Notes: a model not told the origin generated them from the sequence alone. A stretch of DNA of 64,000 nt from Pseudomonas sp. M30-35 (GCF_002163625.1 NZ_CP020892.1:2232001-2296000); one strand, 5' to 3'; positions 35,476-46,591 are shown, counted from the first letter of the stretch. Translations and numbers: made by a program.

Positions 35476-38400
35476 TTAGTCGTCATAACCCAGGTTAGGC
35501 GCAAGCCAGCGCTCGGTTGTGCGCAGTTCTTGCTGTTTGCGGGCGGTGTAGCTCTCGACTTGGTCTTTATCAACCTTGCCGACCGCAAAGTATTGCGCCT
35601 GCGGGTGAGCAAAATACCAGCCGCTGACTGAGGCAGCCGGGAACATTGCGTAGTGTTCGGTGAGAAAAACGCCGCTCTGCTGGTTATCGTTAAGCAGGTC
35701 GAACAAGGTGCCTTTCTCGGTATGGTCGGGGCATGCTGGATAACCTGGGGCAGGGCGGATGCCTTTGTAGGCTTCCTTGATCAATTCATCATTGCTCAAC
35801 TGCTCTTCTGGATCGTATCCCCAGTAGTTTTTACGCACTTGCTGGTGCAGCCATTCTGCGCAGGCTTCAGCAAGGCGATCAGCCAGTGCCTTGACCATGA
35901 TTGAGTTGTAGTCGTCGCCTTTGTCTTGATAGGCCTTGGCGACTTCTTCTGCGCCTATGCCAGCGGTGGTGATAAAACCGCCGATATAGTCCTGAATGCC
36001 GGAGTCTTTCGGTGCGACAAAATCGGCAAGCGAGAAGTTAGGTTTGCCATCGGGCTTGATGGTCTGTTGGCGCAGGTGATGCAGTTTTGCCAATGGCTGG
36101 CCGTCATCGCCGTACACCTCAAGATCATCATGATCGACCTGATTGGTCGGCCAGAAACCCAATACGGCACGAGCACTGATCAGCTTTTCATCAATCAGTT
36201 TCTTGAGCATCTCCTGGGCATCGGCAAACAGCGAGGTTGCAGCTTCGCCGACAACTTCATCCGTCAGAATGCGCGGGTACTTGCCCGCCAGATCCCAAGA
36301 GATGAAAAACGGTGTCCAGTCGATAAACTCGGCCAGTACGGCGAGGTCGATATCTTCCAGTACCTTGACCCCAGTGAAGGTCGGTACGGTTGGTTGATAG
36401 CTGGCCCAGTCAAATTGAGGCTTCTTGCTGATCGCATCGTTGTAACTCAAGCGCTCGGTACGCGCGCTGCGGTTGGCCGTGCGTTCACGGACTACCGCGT
36501 AATCTTCGCGGGTACGCTTAACGAAGTCTGGTTTCAGCTCCTTCGACAATAACTGAGTCGCTACGCCTACTGCGCGCGAGGCGTCTGTCACGTAAATCAC
36601 TGCATCGTTTTGATACTTGGGTTCGATTTTCACCGCGGTGTGCGCTTTGGAGGTTGTCGCGCCTCCGATCATCAACGGTAGATTGAAGCCCTGACGCTGC
36701 ATTTCACGGGCGACGTGAACCATTTCGTCGAGCGATGGAGTGATCAAGCCAGACAAGCCGATAATGTCGCACTTTTCAGCGATAGCGGTTTGCAGGATTT
36801 TCTCGGCGGGCACCATCACGCCAAGATCGACGATGTCATAACCGTTACAGCCGAGCACCACGCCAACAATGTTCTTGCCGATGTCATGAACATCGCCCTT
36901 AACCGTGGCCATCAATATCTTGCCTTTGGCCTCGGGTTTGTCGCCTTTTTCAGCTTCGATAAACGGAATCAAGTGAGCCACAGCTTGCTTCATCACACGC
37001 GCAGACTTAACCACCTGCGGTAGAAACATTTTGCCGGAGCCAAACAAGTCGCCAACGATGTTCATCCCGCTCATCAATGGGCCTTCGATCACCTCGATCG
37101 GGCGCGCGCACTGTTGGCGGAATTCTTCGGTGTCTTCAACGATAAACGCGGTGATGCCTTTAACCAGTGCATGCTCAAGGCGTTGTTGCACCGCGAAGCC
37201 ACGCCACTCTTCGGTTTCAGCTTCTTTAACGCTGCCATCGCCTTTGTATTTATCAGCCAGGGCAAGCAGGGCGTCGGTGCCATTGGCCGTGCGGTTGAGC
37301 ACTACATCTTCCACGGCGTCGCGCAGTTCAGTTGGGATTTGGTCGTAAATCTCCAACTGACCAGCGTTAACGATACCCATGGTCAAACCATTTTTGATCG
37401 CGTAATAGAGGAATACCGAGTGAATCGCTTCGCGAACCGGATTGTTGCCACGGAACGAGAACGACACATTGGATACGCCGCCAGAGGTCAGCGCGTAGGG
37501 CAGGTTGTCGCGGATGTAGGCGCAGGCGTTGATAAAGTCGACTGCGTAGTTGTTGTGCTCTTCAATGCCGGTGGCAATGGCGAAAATATTCGGGTCGAAG
37601 ATGATGTCTTCTGCTGGAAAATCTACTTCATTGACCAAAATGTCATAGGAGCGCTTACAGATTTCTTCTTTGCGGGCCTGAGTGTCCGCCTGACCGTCTT
37701 CGTCGAAGGCCATTACCACCACGGCGGCGCCATAGCGTTTGCACAGCTTGGCGTGGTGCTTGAACTGCTCAACACCTTCTTTCATCGAGATCGAGTTAAC
37801 GATGCCCTTGCCCTGAATGCACTTGAGGCCCGCTTCGATAACCTCCCACTTGGAGGAGTCGATCATGATCGGCACGCGCGAGATATCCGGCTCGCCAGCA
37901 ATCAGGTTGAGGAAGGTAACCATGGCATGCTTCGAATCAAGCATGCCTTCGTCCATGTTGATATCGATCACCTGGGCGCCGGCTTCGACCTGTTGCAAGG
38001 CAACTTCGAGCGCTTCGGTGTAATTGTCTTCACGAATCAGCCGGGCGAATTTGGCCGAGCCGGTGATATTGGTACGCTCGCCGACGTTGACGAACAGCGA
38101 GCTGCGATCGATGGTGAACGGCTCAAGACCCGACAGGCGACAGGCTTTAGGGATATCAGGCAGCGCGCGGGGCGCATATTTGGCCACGGCTTCGGCAATC
38201 GCCTGAATATGGCCTGGAGTGGTGCCGCAGCAACCGCCAACGATATTCAAAAAGCCTGATGCGGCAAACTCTTCAACCACTGCCGCCATTTCAGCTGGGG
38301 TTTCGTCGTATTCACCGAAAGCATTTGGCAGGCCAGCGTTGGGGTGGGCAGAAACGTGGGTTTCAGCTTTGTTCGACAGCTCTTCAAGATAGGGGCGCAA

Positions 38401-39174
38401 GTCTTTAGCACCAAGCGCGCAGTTTAGCCCTACAGAAATTGGTTTGGCGTGTCGCACCGAGTTCCAGAACGCTTCGGTGGTTTGGCCCGACAAGGTGCGG
38501 CCTGAGGCGTCGGTAATGGTGCCAGAGATCATGATTGGTAATTCGACGCCAAGGTCTTCAAATACCTGCTGCACAGCGAAAATCGCGGCTTTGGCGTTGA
38601 GCGTATCGAAGATGGTTTCGATCAAAATAAGGTCGCTGCCGCCTTCAATCAGGCCGCGTGTCGCTTCTGTGTAGTTTTCAACCAATACATCGAAAGTGAC
38701 GTTGCGATAGCCCGGATTGTTGACGTCTGGCGATATCGAGCACGTACGGCTGGTTGGGCCGAGTACGCCCGCAACGAACCTAGGTCGGTCCGGGGTCTCA
38801 GCGGTCTTCGCATCGGCCACCTGTCGCGCCAGGCGTGCGCCTTCAACGTTGAGCTCATAAGCTAACGACTCCATGCCGTAATCAGCTTGCGACACGCGAG
38901 TGGCGTTAAAGGTGTTGGTTTCGAGAATATCAGCGCCGGCGTCCAGATAGGCTTTTTCGATGGCGCCAATCACGTCCGGGCGGCTAAGGATCAGCAGGTC
39001 GTTGTTGCCTTTGACATCGCTTGGCCAGTCGGCAAAGCGATCACCGCGGTAATCCTCTTCTTCCAGTTTATAGCTTTGGATCATCGTACCCATACCGCCG
39101 TCGAGAATCAGAATACGATCCTTGAGGGCTTGCTGAAGAGCGAGAGTGCGGGCGCTACGATCTGACAAAGACAT
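35476..39174 (-). CDS. metH: Cobalamin-dependent methionine synthase
   Basis: A 1232-residue four-module enzyme that methylates homocysteine using methyl-tetrahydrofolate and B12. The homocysteine domain (about 1-330) carries the zinc cysteines in GLNCALG and VGGCCGTT. The pterin domain (about 355-620) has [13 protein letters not shown]. The B12 domain (about 660-900) has the [10 protein letters not shown] motif with the axial His. The AdoMet-activation domain (about 910-1232) has the conserved [12 protein letters not shown]. Length fits E. coli MetH (1227). Divergent from cti. No cobalamin riboswitch is evident in the 168-base gap 39175-39342. Confidence 0.96.
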   Translation of the reverse strand: MSLSDRSARTLALQQALKDRILILDGGMGTMIQSYKLEEEDYRGDRFADWPSDVKGNNDLLILSRPDVIGAIEKAYLDAGADILETNTFNATRVSQADYGMESLAYELNVEGARLARQVADAKTAETPDRPRFVAGVLGPTSRTCSISPDVNNPGYRNVTFDVLVENYTEATRGLIEGGSDLILIETIFDTLNAKAAIFAVQQVFEDLGVELPIMISGTITDASGRTLSGQTTEAFWNSVRHAKPISVGLNCALGAKDLRPYLEELSNKAETHVSAHPNAGLPNAFGEYDETPAEMAAVVEEFAASGFLNIVGGCCGTTPGHIQAIAEAVAKYAPRALPDIPKACRLSGLEPFTIDRSSLFVNVGERTNITGSAKFARLIREDNYTEALEVALQQVEAGAQVIDINMDEGMLDSKHAMVTFLNLIAGEPDISRVPIMIDSSKWEVIEAGLKCIQGKGIVNSISMKEGVEQFKHHAKLCKRYGAAVVVMAFDEDGQADTQARKEEICKRSYDILVNEVDFPAEDIIFDPNIFAIATGIEEHNNYAVDFINACAYIRDNLPYALTSGGVSNVSFSFRGNNPVREAIHSVFLYYAIKNGLTMGIVNAGQLEIYDQIPTELRDAVEDVVLNRTANGTDALLALADKYKGDGSVKEAETEEWRGFAVQQRLEHALVKGITAFIVEDTEEFRQQCARPIEVIEGPLMSGMNIVGDLFGSGKMFLPQVVKSARVMKQAVAHLIPFIEAEKGDKPEAKGKILMATVKGDVHDIGKNIVGVVLGCNGYDIVDLGVMVPAEKILQTAIAEKCDIIGLSGLITPSLDEMVHVAREMQRQGFNLPLMIGGATTSKAHTAVKIEPKYQNDAVIYVTDASRAVGVATQLLSKELKPDFVKRTREDYAVVRERTANRSARTERLSYNDAISKKPQFDWASYQPTVPTFTGVKVLEDIDLAVLAEFIDWTPFFISWDLAGKYPRILTDEVVGEAATSLFADAQEMLKKLIDEKLISARAVLGFWPTNQVDHDDLEVYGDDGQPLAKLHHLRQQTIKPDGKPNFSLADFVAPKDSGIQDYIGGFITTAGIGAEEVAKAYQDKGDDYNSIMVKALADRLAEACAEWLHQQVRKNYWGYDPEEQLSNDELIKEAYKGIRPAPGYPACPDHTEKGTLFDLLNDNQQSGVFLTEHYAMFPAASVSGWYFAHPQAQYFAVGKVDKDQVESYTARKQQELRTTERWLAPNLGYDD

Positions 39175-39342
39175 GGACAGAAATACCTAAGAATTACGGA
39201 ATACAGAAGGGCGCGATGATAGCAAACCTGTACGCTTTTGCAGTGCATGCGGATAAACATGAATTTGATTCATAATGAAAGGCGATAGCCACGCAAAAGC
39301 CCGGAAGCTAGAATCAGCGCACAGCTCTATAAGGATGTGGAA

Positions 39343-41628
39343 ATGCAGCATCGTTCAATTATCTCGGCATGTTTTGCCTTGGTCAGCCCATTGCTGGCGG
39401 CAGAACAAGTTTCCTATAGCAAAGATATTCAGCCGATCTTCACTAAAAATTGCGTTGCTTGCCATGCCTGCTATGACGCGCCTTGCCAGCTTAAGCTCGA
39501 AAGCGGTGAAGGGGCGGAGCGGGGTGCCAGTCAATCTCCAGTGTATGACGGCGCACGCAAAAAAGCCCAGAACCCTACGCGCTTGTTCCTTGATGCTCAC
39601 ACCGTGACTGAGTGGCGGAACAAGGGCTTTAACTCGGTGCTCGATCAGCAAGGTGGCCAGGCTGCATTAATGGCGCGCATGCTCAAGCTTGGGCACGAGA
39701 ACAACACTTACGCCCCCAATAGCAAACTGCCCGATAAGCTTGACATCGGTATCGACCGAGCCAATCAGTGCTCCTTGCCTGGCCAATTCGACAAGTACGC
39801 CGCGAAGAATCCGGCTGCGGGCATGCCTTTCGCCGTAACTGGGTTGACTGATGAAGACTACCAAACCCTGCAGAGTTGGTTGGCCAATGGAGCCCCGGTC
39901 GATAAATTAGTACCGGTCGCCACGCCTGCGGAAATGACGCAGGTGCAGGAGTGGGAAAGTTTCTTTAACCAACATGGCGCGCGTGAGGAGTTAGTTTCGC
40001 GTTGGTTATATGAACATTTATTCCTTGCGCACTTATATTTTGACGACGGCAAAACCCGGCATTTTTTCCAAGTAGTGCGCTCACGCACCCCGAGCGGCAA
40101 ACCGATTGATCCGATTGCGACGCGTCGCCCCAATGAAGATCCGGGGACTGATTTTTACTATCGCCTGGCAATGGTGCCTGATGTCATCGTGCATAAAACT
40201 CATATCACCTATGGGTTAAGCCGTAAGAAAATGGCGCATATCAAGTCGATGTTCTTCGACACGCCGTGGACCGCCGACGCCATACCTGGTTACGGTGCGC
40301 AGCGCCGGGCTAACCCGTTTGAAACCTATAAGGCAATCCCGGCTGAAGCGCGTTATCAGTTTATGCTGGATGACGCGGAGTACTTTGTCCGTACCTTTAT
40401 TCGTGGTCCGGTTTGCCGTGGTCAAATTGCCACAGACGTGATTCGCGATAACTTCTGGACATTTTTCCAGGATCCCAAGCACGACCTGTACATCACCGAC
40501 CCTGAGTACCGCGCAGAGGCGACACCCTTGCTGGCGATGCCGGGGCAGTTTGATGATATTGGTAGCCTGGTCGGAATGTGGGGCAATTATCACGACAAGC
40601 GCAATGAGTATGAGGAGTTGCGCAGAGACTATTACGAGGATGCACCGCTACCTAGCTGGTCAAATATCTGGTCAGGCAATGATCAGGCCTTGCTGTCGAT
40701 CTTTCGCCAGTTTGACAGCGCTACGGTACGCCGTGGCTTGATCGGCGGCATTCCGCAAACGATATGGTGGATGGATTATCCGCTGTTGGAGCGTACTTAT
40801 TATCAGTTGGTGGTGAATTTTGATGTGTTCGGCAACGTTGCACATCAGGCGCAAACACGCTTGTACTTTGATTTGATTCGCAACGGCGCTGAGCAGAACT
40901 TCCTGCGCTTGATGCCAGCGGATTCACGCGAAGGTATCTTGAAGGACTGGTACCGCAACAGTGGCCGCCTGAAGCTATGGCTCAACTATTACGAGGGCAT
41001 CGATACCGACACCAAAACCGCGCTTTCGCTTGATCCTAAGCACCCGAAGCATGATTTTGCTAAGCAACTGTTGATGCGTGCAGGTGATTTGAATGCCGCA
41101 CCTGACCCCATAAATCGCTGCTCAGACGGCCACTGCTATCAAGCGGATTCCGACCCGCAGATGCAAAATGCTGAACAAGCATTAAGTCGTCTGGCGAATA
41201 AACCCGCAGCTGGTCTCAAGGTGATCCATCAATTGCCTGAAGCGACCATGCTTCGGGTTGAGGCCACCAACGGCACGCGCAACATATACAGCCTGTTACG
41301 AAACCGCATGCACAGTAACGTTGCCTTTATTGTTGGTGAAGGGCTGCGCTATGAGCCCGGACTCGACACCTTGACTGTTTATCCCGGAGTGATGAGCAGC
41401 TACCCGAATTTTATCTTCAACGTTGCAGCGCAAGAAGTTCCTGTATTTGTCAGCGCTCTGGAGCAAGCTAAAGATGCCGAAACCTTTGAAAAGGTGGTCG
41501 ATCGTTGGGGGATTCGCCGGACCCATCCAGACTTTTGGCGCTACTTCCATGACCTGACGCGCTACATCGAGGAGACCGATCCAGTGCAAGCAGGTGTATT
41601 GGATATGAATCGCTACAAAAACCTTTAG
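39343..41628 (+). CDS. cti: Fatty acid cis/trans isomerase
   Basis: A 761-residue periplasmic heme protein that converts cis-unsaturated membrane fatty acids to trans under solvent, heat or other membrane stress. A signal peptide (residues 1-20, ending LLAA) precedes the c-type heme site Cys37-Val-Ala-Cys40-His41. The remainder matches the Cti-specific domain. The ATG at 39343 follows AAGGA by seven bases; a GTG two codons upstream is less likely. The last codon's TAG forms part of the target duplication of the repeat element that follows. Confidence 0.95.
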   Translation: MQHRSIISACFALVSPLLAAEQVSYSKDIQPIFTKNCVACHACYDAPCQLKLESGEGAERGASQSPVYDGARKKAQNPTRLFLDAHTVTEWRNKGFNSVLDQQGGQAALMARMLKLGHENNTYAPNSKLPDKLDIGIDRANQCSLPGQFDKYAAKNPAAGMPFAVTGLTDEDYQTLQSWLANGAPVDKLVPVATPAEMTQVQEWESFFNQHGAREELVSRWLYEHLFLAHLYFDDGKTRHFFQVVRSRTPSGKPIDPIATRRPNEDPGTDFYYRLAMVPDVIVHKTHITYGLSRKKMAHIKSMFFDTPWTADAIPGYGAQRRANPFETYKAIPAEARYQFMLDDAEYFVRTFIRGPVCRGQIATDVIRDNFWTFFQDPKHDLYITDPEYRAEATPLLAMPGQFDDIGSLVGMWGNYHDKRNEYEELRRDYYEDAPLPSWSNIWSGNDQALLSIFRQFDSATVRRGLIGGIPQTIWWMDYPLLERTYYQLVVNFDVFGNVAHQAQTRLYFDLIRNGAEQNFLRLMPADSREGILKDWYRNSGRLKLWLNYYEGIDTDTKTALSLDPKHPKHDFAKQLLMRAGDLNAAPDPINRCSDGHCYQADSDPQMQNAEQALSRLANKPAAGLKVIHQLPEATMLRVEATNGTRNIYSLLRNRMHSNVAFIVGEGLRYEPGLDTLTVYPGVMSSYPNFIFNVAAQEVPVFVSALEQAKDAETFEKVVDRWGIRRTHPDFWRYFHDLTRYIEETDPVQAGVLDMNRYKNL

Positions 41629-41783
41629 GAAACCTCTGAAAAACTACTCCGCTAGGTATTAATGTGTTGAAAAGCTACTCAAAATGCTCATTTAGGCCAA
41701 CTAAAGTCGAGCGCGACCTCGGTCGCTTTTTCGCACCTTTTCGCCTTGTACTCCCGTCGCTCGCTACCTTTTTCAGAGGCTCC
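41629..41783. mobile_element. MITE-like element, 155 bp, with TTAG target duplication
   Basis: Terminal inverted repeats GAAACCTCTGAAAAA (left) and TTTTTCAGAGGCTCC (right) agree over 11 contiguous bases plus outer positions. The element is bounded on both sides by TTAG (41625-41628 and 41784-41787), a 4-base YTAR-type duplication such as IS5-family transposases make. It codes for nothing. It abuts the cti stop codon. Mobility in trans is inference; an identical 18-base end occurs at 26138-26155. Confidence 0.7.
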
Positions 41784-41798
41784 TTAGCAGCCGCTGCA

Positions 41799-41835
41799 CA
41801 CAATGAGCGCACAGTGGTTCTGTGCGCTCATTGTG
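41799..41835. repeat. Perfect 16-bp inverted repeat without T-tract
   Basis: CACAATGAGCGCACAG and its exact complement are separated by five bases, between the converging cti and DUF1223 genes. It is stable enough to end transcription or protect a 3' end, but neither side has the T-run of an intrinsic terminator. Confidence 0.8.
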
Positions 41836-41838
41836 GGG

Positions 41839-42576
41839 TTATTGGCTAATCCAGCCGCCTACAGCTTGATAAGGCGCTGGGACGCCTGGTACGCCTAACC
41901 AGGCAACCACTGCCTGGCGCTCTCCGCGTGGATCCTTGTGCAGCTTGGTACGCCAGTGGTTGCTGCTGGATGCGCTGACCTGTTGCAAGCTCAGAACCAC
42001 AAAGTCGTGCTTGATGGTCTTGCCTGCGTTCTCACCTTTGGTGATCTGGGTGTCTATGGCAAAGCCGAGGCGGGCGACATACAGGGTAAGCCCCTTGGGT
42101 GGAGCTTGTTTAGGCTCAAACGCTACCTTGACGTTATTGTCATCCAGGGTCAGCTGTAACTTACCAACGGCCTTTTGTTGAGTAGGCAGGTGCAACGGTT
42201 CATTTTTATACCAGCCACGCCATTCGTGACCTGCTACGACAAACCCCGGCGTGTACACCGAACTGGTACGACCGCTGCGGGTATAGGCTCGTTGTCGGGC
42301 GCTGTAGTTTTTATTGGCAAACGGGTCTTGCCAGCCCAGGTAGTCCCAATAATCGACATGAAAGGCGAGAGGAATGACCTTTTTCCATAAATCAGGTGAC
42401 TGAGTGAGTGATGACAGCCATTTTTCTGCAGGAGGGCAAGAACTACAACCTTGCGAGGTGTACAGTTCCAGAACGCTGGTGGGCTGTTCTTTACTGGTAA
42501 AGGTAAGTGCCGAAGCGTGAGCCACAGTGGTGGCTAAAAGCATTGCGGCGGGCAGAAGTTGCCATGACTTTTTCAT
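41839..42576 (-). CDS. DUF1223 thioredoxin-like periplasmic protein
   Basis: A 245-residue exported protein. A signal peptide of about 22 residues ends in AHA/SA. The thioredoxin-like N-terminal half has ELYTSQGCSSCPPAEKW with a Cys-x2-Cys pair (about residues 44-47), the hallmark of DUF1223 proteins. Redox partners are unknown. It is divergent from nfuA and convergent with cti. Confidence 0.82.
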   Translation of the reverse strand: MKKSWQLLPAAMLLATTVAHASALTFTSKEQPTSVLELYTSQGCSSCPPAEKWLSSLTQSPDLWKKVIPLAFHVDYWDYLGWQDPFANKNYSARQRAYTRSGRTSSVYTPGFVVAGHEWRGWYKNEPLHLPTQQKAVGKLQLTLDDNNVKVAFEPKQAPPKGLTLYVARLGFAIDTQITKGENAGKTIKHDFVVLSLQQVSASSSNHWRTKLHKDPRGERQAVVAWLGVPGVPAPYQAVGGWISQ

Positions 42577-42654
42577 CGAACGGTGTCTCCGCTAAGCCTG
42601 CATGGTGATAGATACTGGACGGATGAGACACTGTGTTGTTACAAGAGCATTTAA

Positions 42655-43314
<660 letters not shown>

Positions 43315-43332
43315 GCTGCTGTTGTAGTGATC

Positions 43333-43359
43333 AAAGGCGCCTCGGTGGCGCCTTTTTTA
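43333..43359 (+). terminator. nfuA terminator
   Basis: AAAGGCGCC/GGCGCCTTT with a 4-base loop is followed by further T, 19 bases after the nfuA stop. Confidence 0.92.
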
Positions 43360-43374
43360 TTTGTGTTAAACCGC

Positions 43375-44541
43375 TTACGCCAGTTGCGCGCGCCGACTTG
43401 GGATTAGCATCAGGAGTACGATGACGATCAGTGGCAAAATGCTGATATTGACTGCATTCCAGCCTATTCCGCTGATCAATGCACCCGAGGCAAATGAAGC
43501 ACTGGCTGCCACCGAGCCATTGCTCAGTTCCATCAAGCCTTGCGCATGACCTCGTTCAGCCGGTGTATGCCCTTGAGCGAGCAGGGTGGTTCCAGCAATT
43601 AGCATCAAGTTCCAGCCTAGGCCGAGCAAGAACGAGCTGATTAAAAACTGGTCGCGAGTGATGCCACTCACGGCAATGGCCGCGCTGATCAACAGTACGC
43701 CGCTGCCAATGACGGCTACCCGCCGACTGCCTAATGTATCGACCAGGCGCCCAGCGACAAACGCCGGCAGGAACATGCCTAGCATGTGCCATTGCATAAC
43801 CAACGCGCTGGTTTCGATGGATAGACCGCAGCCGCGCATAGCTAGTGGCGTGGCATTCATCACCAAAATCATCAAGCCGTGACCAATTGCGGTCGTGGCA
43901 ATTGCGGCGCGCACCACTGGTCTTCGTAACAGTTCACGCATTGTCGACCAACCGCCGGTACTTGCTATCTGCACTGTCCCCTGAGGTAACTTGCTGAGTA
44001 CGCCAGCCGCGATAAGCGCCAACGCTGCCATCATCAAATAAGCACCCGTAAATGGTGTGGCTAACGCGTTTTTTGACCAAAGTGCCAGGCTCGGAGCAAT
44101 CAGCGCGGCAACCACGCCGCCGCCGATCACATAGGCGCTGGCGCGACCTTTTGCCGACTCAGGTACAGCCTCCAGCGCGACAAAGCGGTAATACATAGCA
44201 GATGCCTGGTAGGCGCCGATGAGCAGTGCGCCTAAGCACAAAATGCTGAAGTCACCGAGCCAGACCCCCAAAGCACTGATCAAGCCGCCGAATACCCCGC
44301 AAGCGGCGCCAAGAAGCAGTCCCGCACGTCTTCCGTTACGTTGCATGTACAGCGACAGTGGCTGCACAGCCAACAAATTACCCAGCACCAGCAATGCCAA
44401 GGGCAAGGTCGCCAGAATGTTCAATGGCGCCAGTTGCAAGCCAATTAGAGCGGTCAAGGTGATGCCAATCATTGAGCAGCACCAATACAAGGCCTGACAA
44501 ATGAATAAACGAGCAATGGTTGGTTGCGTGATCAATGCCAT
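43375..44541 (-). CDS. MFS transporter
   Basis: A 388-residue major facilitator with twelve predicted hydrophobic segments and the short cytoplasmic RNGRRAG loop between helices 2 and 3. A similar MFS gene sits beside nfuA in P. aeruginosa (PA1848). Substrate not deducible. The start at 44541 follows GGAGAT and lies one base after the DUF1272 stop, so the two genes are probably translated from one message; a longer N-terminus would overlap DUF1272. Confidence 0.83.
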   Translation of the reverse strand: MALITQPTIARLFICQALYWCCSMIGITLTALIGLQLAPLNILATLPLALLVLGNLLAVQPLSLYMQRNGRRAGLLLGAACGVFGGLISALGVWLGDFSILCLGALLIGAYQASAMYYRFVALEAVPESAKGRASAYVIGGGVVAALIAPSLALWSKNALATPFTGAYLMMAALALIAAGVLSKLPQGTVQIASTGGWSTMRELLRRPVVRAAIATTAIGHGLMILVMNATPLAMRGCGLSIETSALVMQWHMLGMFLPAFVAGRLVDTLGSRRVAVIGSGVLLISAAIAVSGITRDQFLISSFLLGLGWNLMLIAGTTLLAQGHTPAERGHAQGLMELSNGSVAASASFASGALISGIGWNAVNISILPLIVIVLLMLIPSRRAQLA

Positions 44542-44542
44542 G

Positions 44543-44797
44543 TCAGTGATCTCCGCGTAATTGTTCTGAGTTCGGACAAGCCTGCTGTGCAGAGGTTTGT
44601 GGCGACTCAAGCTGTTTTTCAATTGCCCGGCGCGGGCGCGACACTAGCTCACCCGAGCAGTTGGGGCATTTAAGTTGTAAATGCCCAGCGGCGCAGTCTC
44701 GGCAAAATGTACATTCATACGAGCAGATAAATGCAGCGTCACTGTCGCCAGGCAGCTCACGGTCGCAACATTCGCAGTTTGGGCGTAATTCGAGCAT
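44543..44797 (-). CDS. DUF1272 zinc-ribbon-like protein
   Basis: An 84-residue protein with DUF1272 cysteines: CECC (9-12), CSYECTFCRDC (about 25-35) and CPNC (about 44-47), which suggest two zinc sites. AGGTAAGGA precedes the ATG. Function unknown. It is the first gene of a two-gene unit with the MFS transporter. Confidence 0.85.
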   Translation of the reverse strand: MLELRPNCECCDRELPGDSDAAFICSYECTFCRDCAAGHLQLKCPNCSGELVSRPRRAIEKQLESPQTSAQQACPNSEQLRGDH

Positions 44798-44883
44798 AGA
44801 AAGTCCTTACCTCACGACTGTGAAGCATCATTGTGGTTCTAGGGGCGATTAGCCGGACGCTGAGCGCGGCTAAAATAGGCGGG

Positions 44884-45879
44884 TTAGGTAAAGCGTTGCG
44901 CGTATTCCTGCGGGCTTACCGACAAATGCTTCTGGAACGTACGCCGCAGGTTTTCTGGGTGACCAAATCCAGTGAGTCTGGACACGGTACTGATCGAAGC
45001 CTGTGCGTCTTGCAACAGGTTGCGAGCGGCCTCTAAACGGATTTTCTCGACGTATTTGCCGGGTCCGACGCCAAGCTCTTGGATAAATACCCGCGACAAG
45101 GTTCGTGGCGTCATGCAGGCTTGTGCGGCCAAAACCTCAAGGGTCAAGTCATCGCCGATTCGAGACGGAATCCAGTCGAGCAGCGCGGCTAATCGCGGTG
45201 TGCGACTTGGCTCGGGACTGAGTAGGGCGCTGAACTGTGCCTGGCCACCTGGGCGGCGCAAAAACATGACCAGTCGGCGCGCAACTGCGAGCGCCATGGC
45301 CCGGCCCAAATCGGCTTCGACCAAGGCCAGCGCCAGATCAATCCCTGCGGTGACGCCTGCGCAGGTAAACACATGGGCGTTTCCTTGTGTGTCGCGCGCA
45401 TCGTAGGTGTGCAGTTGGTCGCCCAGTACTTCGACGTTTGGGTGGGTGCGGCGTAGCGTGTCAATATCTGCCCAGTGCGTGGTCGCACGACGGCCATCAA
45501 GTAAGCCAGTGGCCGCCAGAATCAGCGCTCCAGAGCACACCGAGCCGAGTCTGCGGATGTGTGGCTCGCTAGCCCGCAACCAGGCCAACAATGGCTGATT
45601 ATTGATTTGCACGCGCTCGCCAATGCCGCCAGGAATGAGCAAGGTGTCGATTTGATCCGCTTGGATTTCACTGAGCGCCCGTTGCGCAATAATCTGAATC
45701 CCGGCGGAGGAGTCAACCGGGCCGGCTTCCTCTGCGAGCAATAAAGTTTGGTAGTAGTTCGGCAAACCCTGGCGCTGGCGCTCAACGTTAGCCGAGGCGA
45801 ACACCTGCAATGGGCCGATTGCATCGAGGCTCATAAAGTCAGGGTAAATAAGGCAGACAATAGTCTTGAGCGCATCCAT
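44884..45879 (-). CDS. GlxA-type AraC family transcriptional regulator
   Basis: A 331-residue regulator. The N-terminal DJ-1/PfpI-like amidase domain (about 5-190) has GSVCSGALILAATGLLDGRRATTHW, with a nucleophile-like cysteine as in GlxA/GbdR/CdhR relatives. The C-terminal AraC HTH (about 225-330) ends RLTGFGHPENLRRTFQKHLSVSPQEYAQRF. Such proteins commonly sense quaternary amines or amino acids. GGAAAG precedes the ATG at 45879. The target is not evident from neighbours. Confidence 0.87.
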   Translation of the reverse strand: MDALKTIVCLIYPDFMSLDAIGPLQVFASANVERQRQGLPNYYQTLLLAEEAGPVDSSAGIQIIAQRALSEIQADQIDTLLIPGGIGERVQINNQPLLAWLRASEPHIRRLGSVCSGALILAATGLLDGRRATTHWADIDTLRRTHPNVEVLGDQLHTYDARDTQGNAHVFTCAGVTAGIDLALALVEADLGRAMALAVARRLVMFLRRPGGQAQFSALLSPEPSRTPRLAALLDWIPSRIGDDLTLEVLAAQACMTPRTLSRVFIQELGVGPGKYVEKIRLEAARNLLQDAQASISTVSRLTGFGHPENLRRTFQKHLSVSPQEYAQRFT

Positions 45880-46003
45880 GGGGCTTTCCAATCGAAATTG
45901 GCTCAGTGAGCGATGGATGCAGTGTGCGCTCAAGGATAGCGTGGCAACAAGGACAGGAAGCCCACAGATATTGCCAAAACTCAGATCAAGTAATGTTCAG
46001 GCT

Positions 46004-46035
46004 CCGCTGCGCTCAAAAATGACAGAGCGCAGCGG
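46004..46035. repeat. 11-bp inverted repeat downstream of the 89-residue gene
   Basis: CCGCTGCGCTC and GAGCGCAGCGG surround an A-rich 10-base loop, about 25 bases beyond the stop of the next gene. It may end that transcript, but no T-tract follows. Confidence 0.6.
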
Positions 46036-46058
46036 TAACCTGGGAAGCAGCCGCTAAA

Positions 46059-46328
46059 TTAAGCTGGCATGCTCCAAGGTGCGAGGTCGAAACCTTTGCG
46101 GCTCAACTCTTCACGAGATTCTGTGATCACCTTGGCCAGTAGCTCAGGGTTGGTGTAGATGCTGCTCGACAGCTTGGTGCGGCCTAGCAGGCGAGTACTG
46201 GTACGGTCGATGACCGTTAGCGTCAGCTCGTCAGTGCCATTTTGTGGCGACCATGCGACACATTGAAACGGTTGGAAAGCGCGGTCGACAATTAATAGTG
46301 CTTCATTGCAACGCAATTGTGCGTCCAT
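46059..46328 (-). CDS. Conserved hypothetical protein (89 residues)
   Basis: I do not recognise a family. The 89-residue protein is soluble, with MDAQLRCNEALLIVDRAFQPFQCVAW at the start and a helical C-terminus (ELLAKVITESREELSRKGFDL). AGGAG precedes the ATG, supporting it as real. It is alone, with the 46329-46591 gap upstream containing an A/T-rich palindrome. Confidence 0.6.
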   Translation of the reverse strand: MDAQLRCNEALLIVDRAFQPFQCVAWSPQNGTDELTLTVIDRTSTRLLGRTKLSSSIYTNPELLAKVITESREELSRKGFDLAPWSMPA

Positions 46329-46489
46329 TGGGTCAGTGACTCCTAGTTAGTCCCAAAAATGTGAAAGTCAGTAAGCGCTTGGCTTTATTGACTCTTCACA
46401 GTGTTGATGACTGTTGTTGACCTATAAGTCACATATCAGTTCTAAAAAAGGTGGATTTTTTCATTAAAAGTATGTTTGCACTGACCTGT

Positions 46490-46525
46490 GGCAATAAAAC
46501 GCGAGATTTTTCGCTTTTTATTGCC
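46490..46525. repeat. 36-bp palindrome upstream of the 89-residue gene
   Basis: GGCAATAAAA pairs perfectly with TTTTATTGCC, and GCGA with TCGC inside it. It lies between the patatin gene and the 89-residue gene. It might be the patatin terminator or an operator; no T-run follows on the expected side. Confidence 0.6.
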
Positions 46526-46591
46526 GAATAAAGCACGGCTTAAAAAACCTGAATCAGGGCGAATCAATGGTTTATCAGACAGTCTTGAGAA

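Noticed and set aside
37114..38259. 381-codon open frame opposite metH
   Set aside because: Exactly antisense to conserved MetH modules and without homology that I recognise.
39175..39342. Possible cobalamin or SAM riboswitch upstream of metH
   Set aside because: The gap is only 168 bases and divergent, with no B12-box-like sequence or suitable stems.
41664..41849. 61-codon frame within the MITE-like element
   Set aside because: Runs across the element end and the hairpin; no start signal or recognisable protein.
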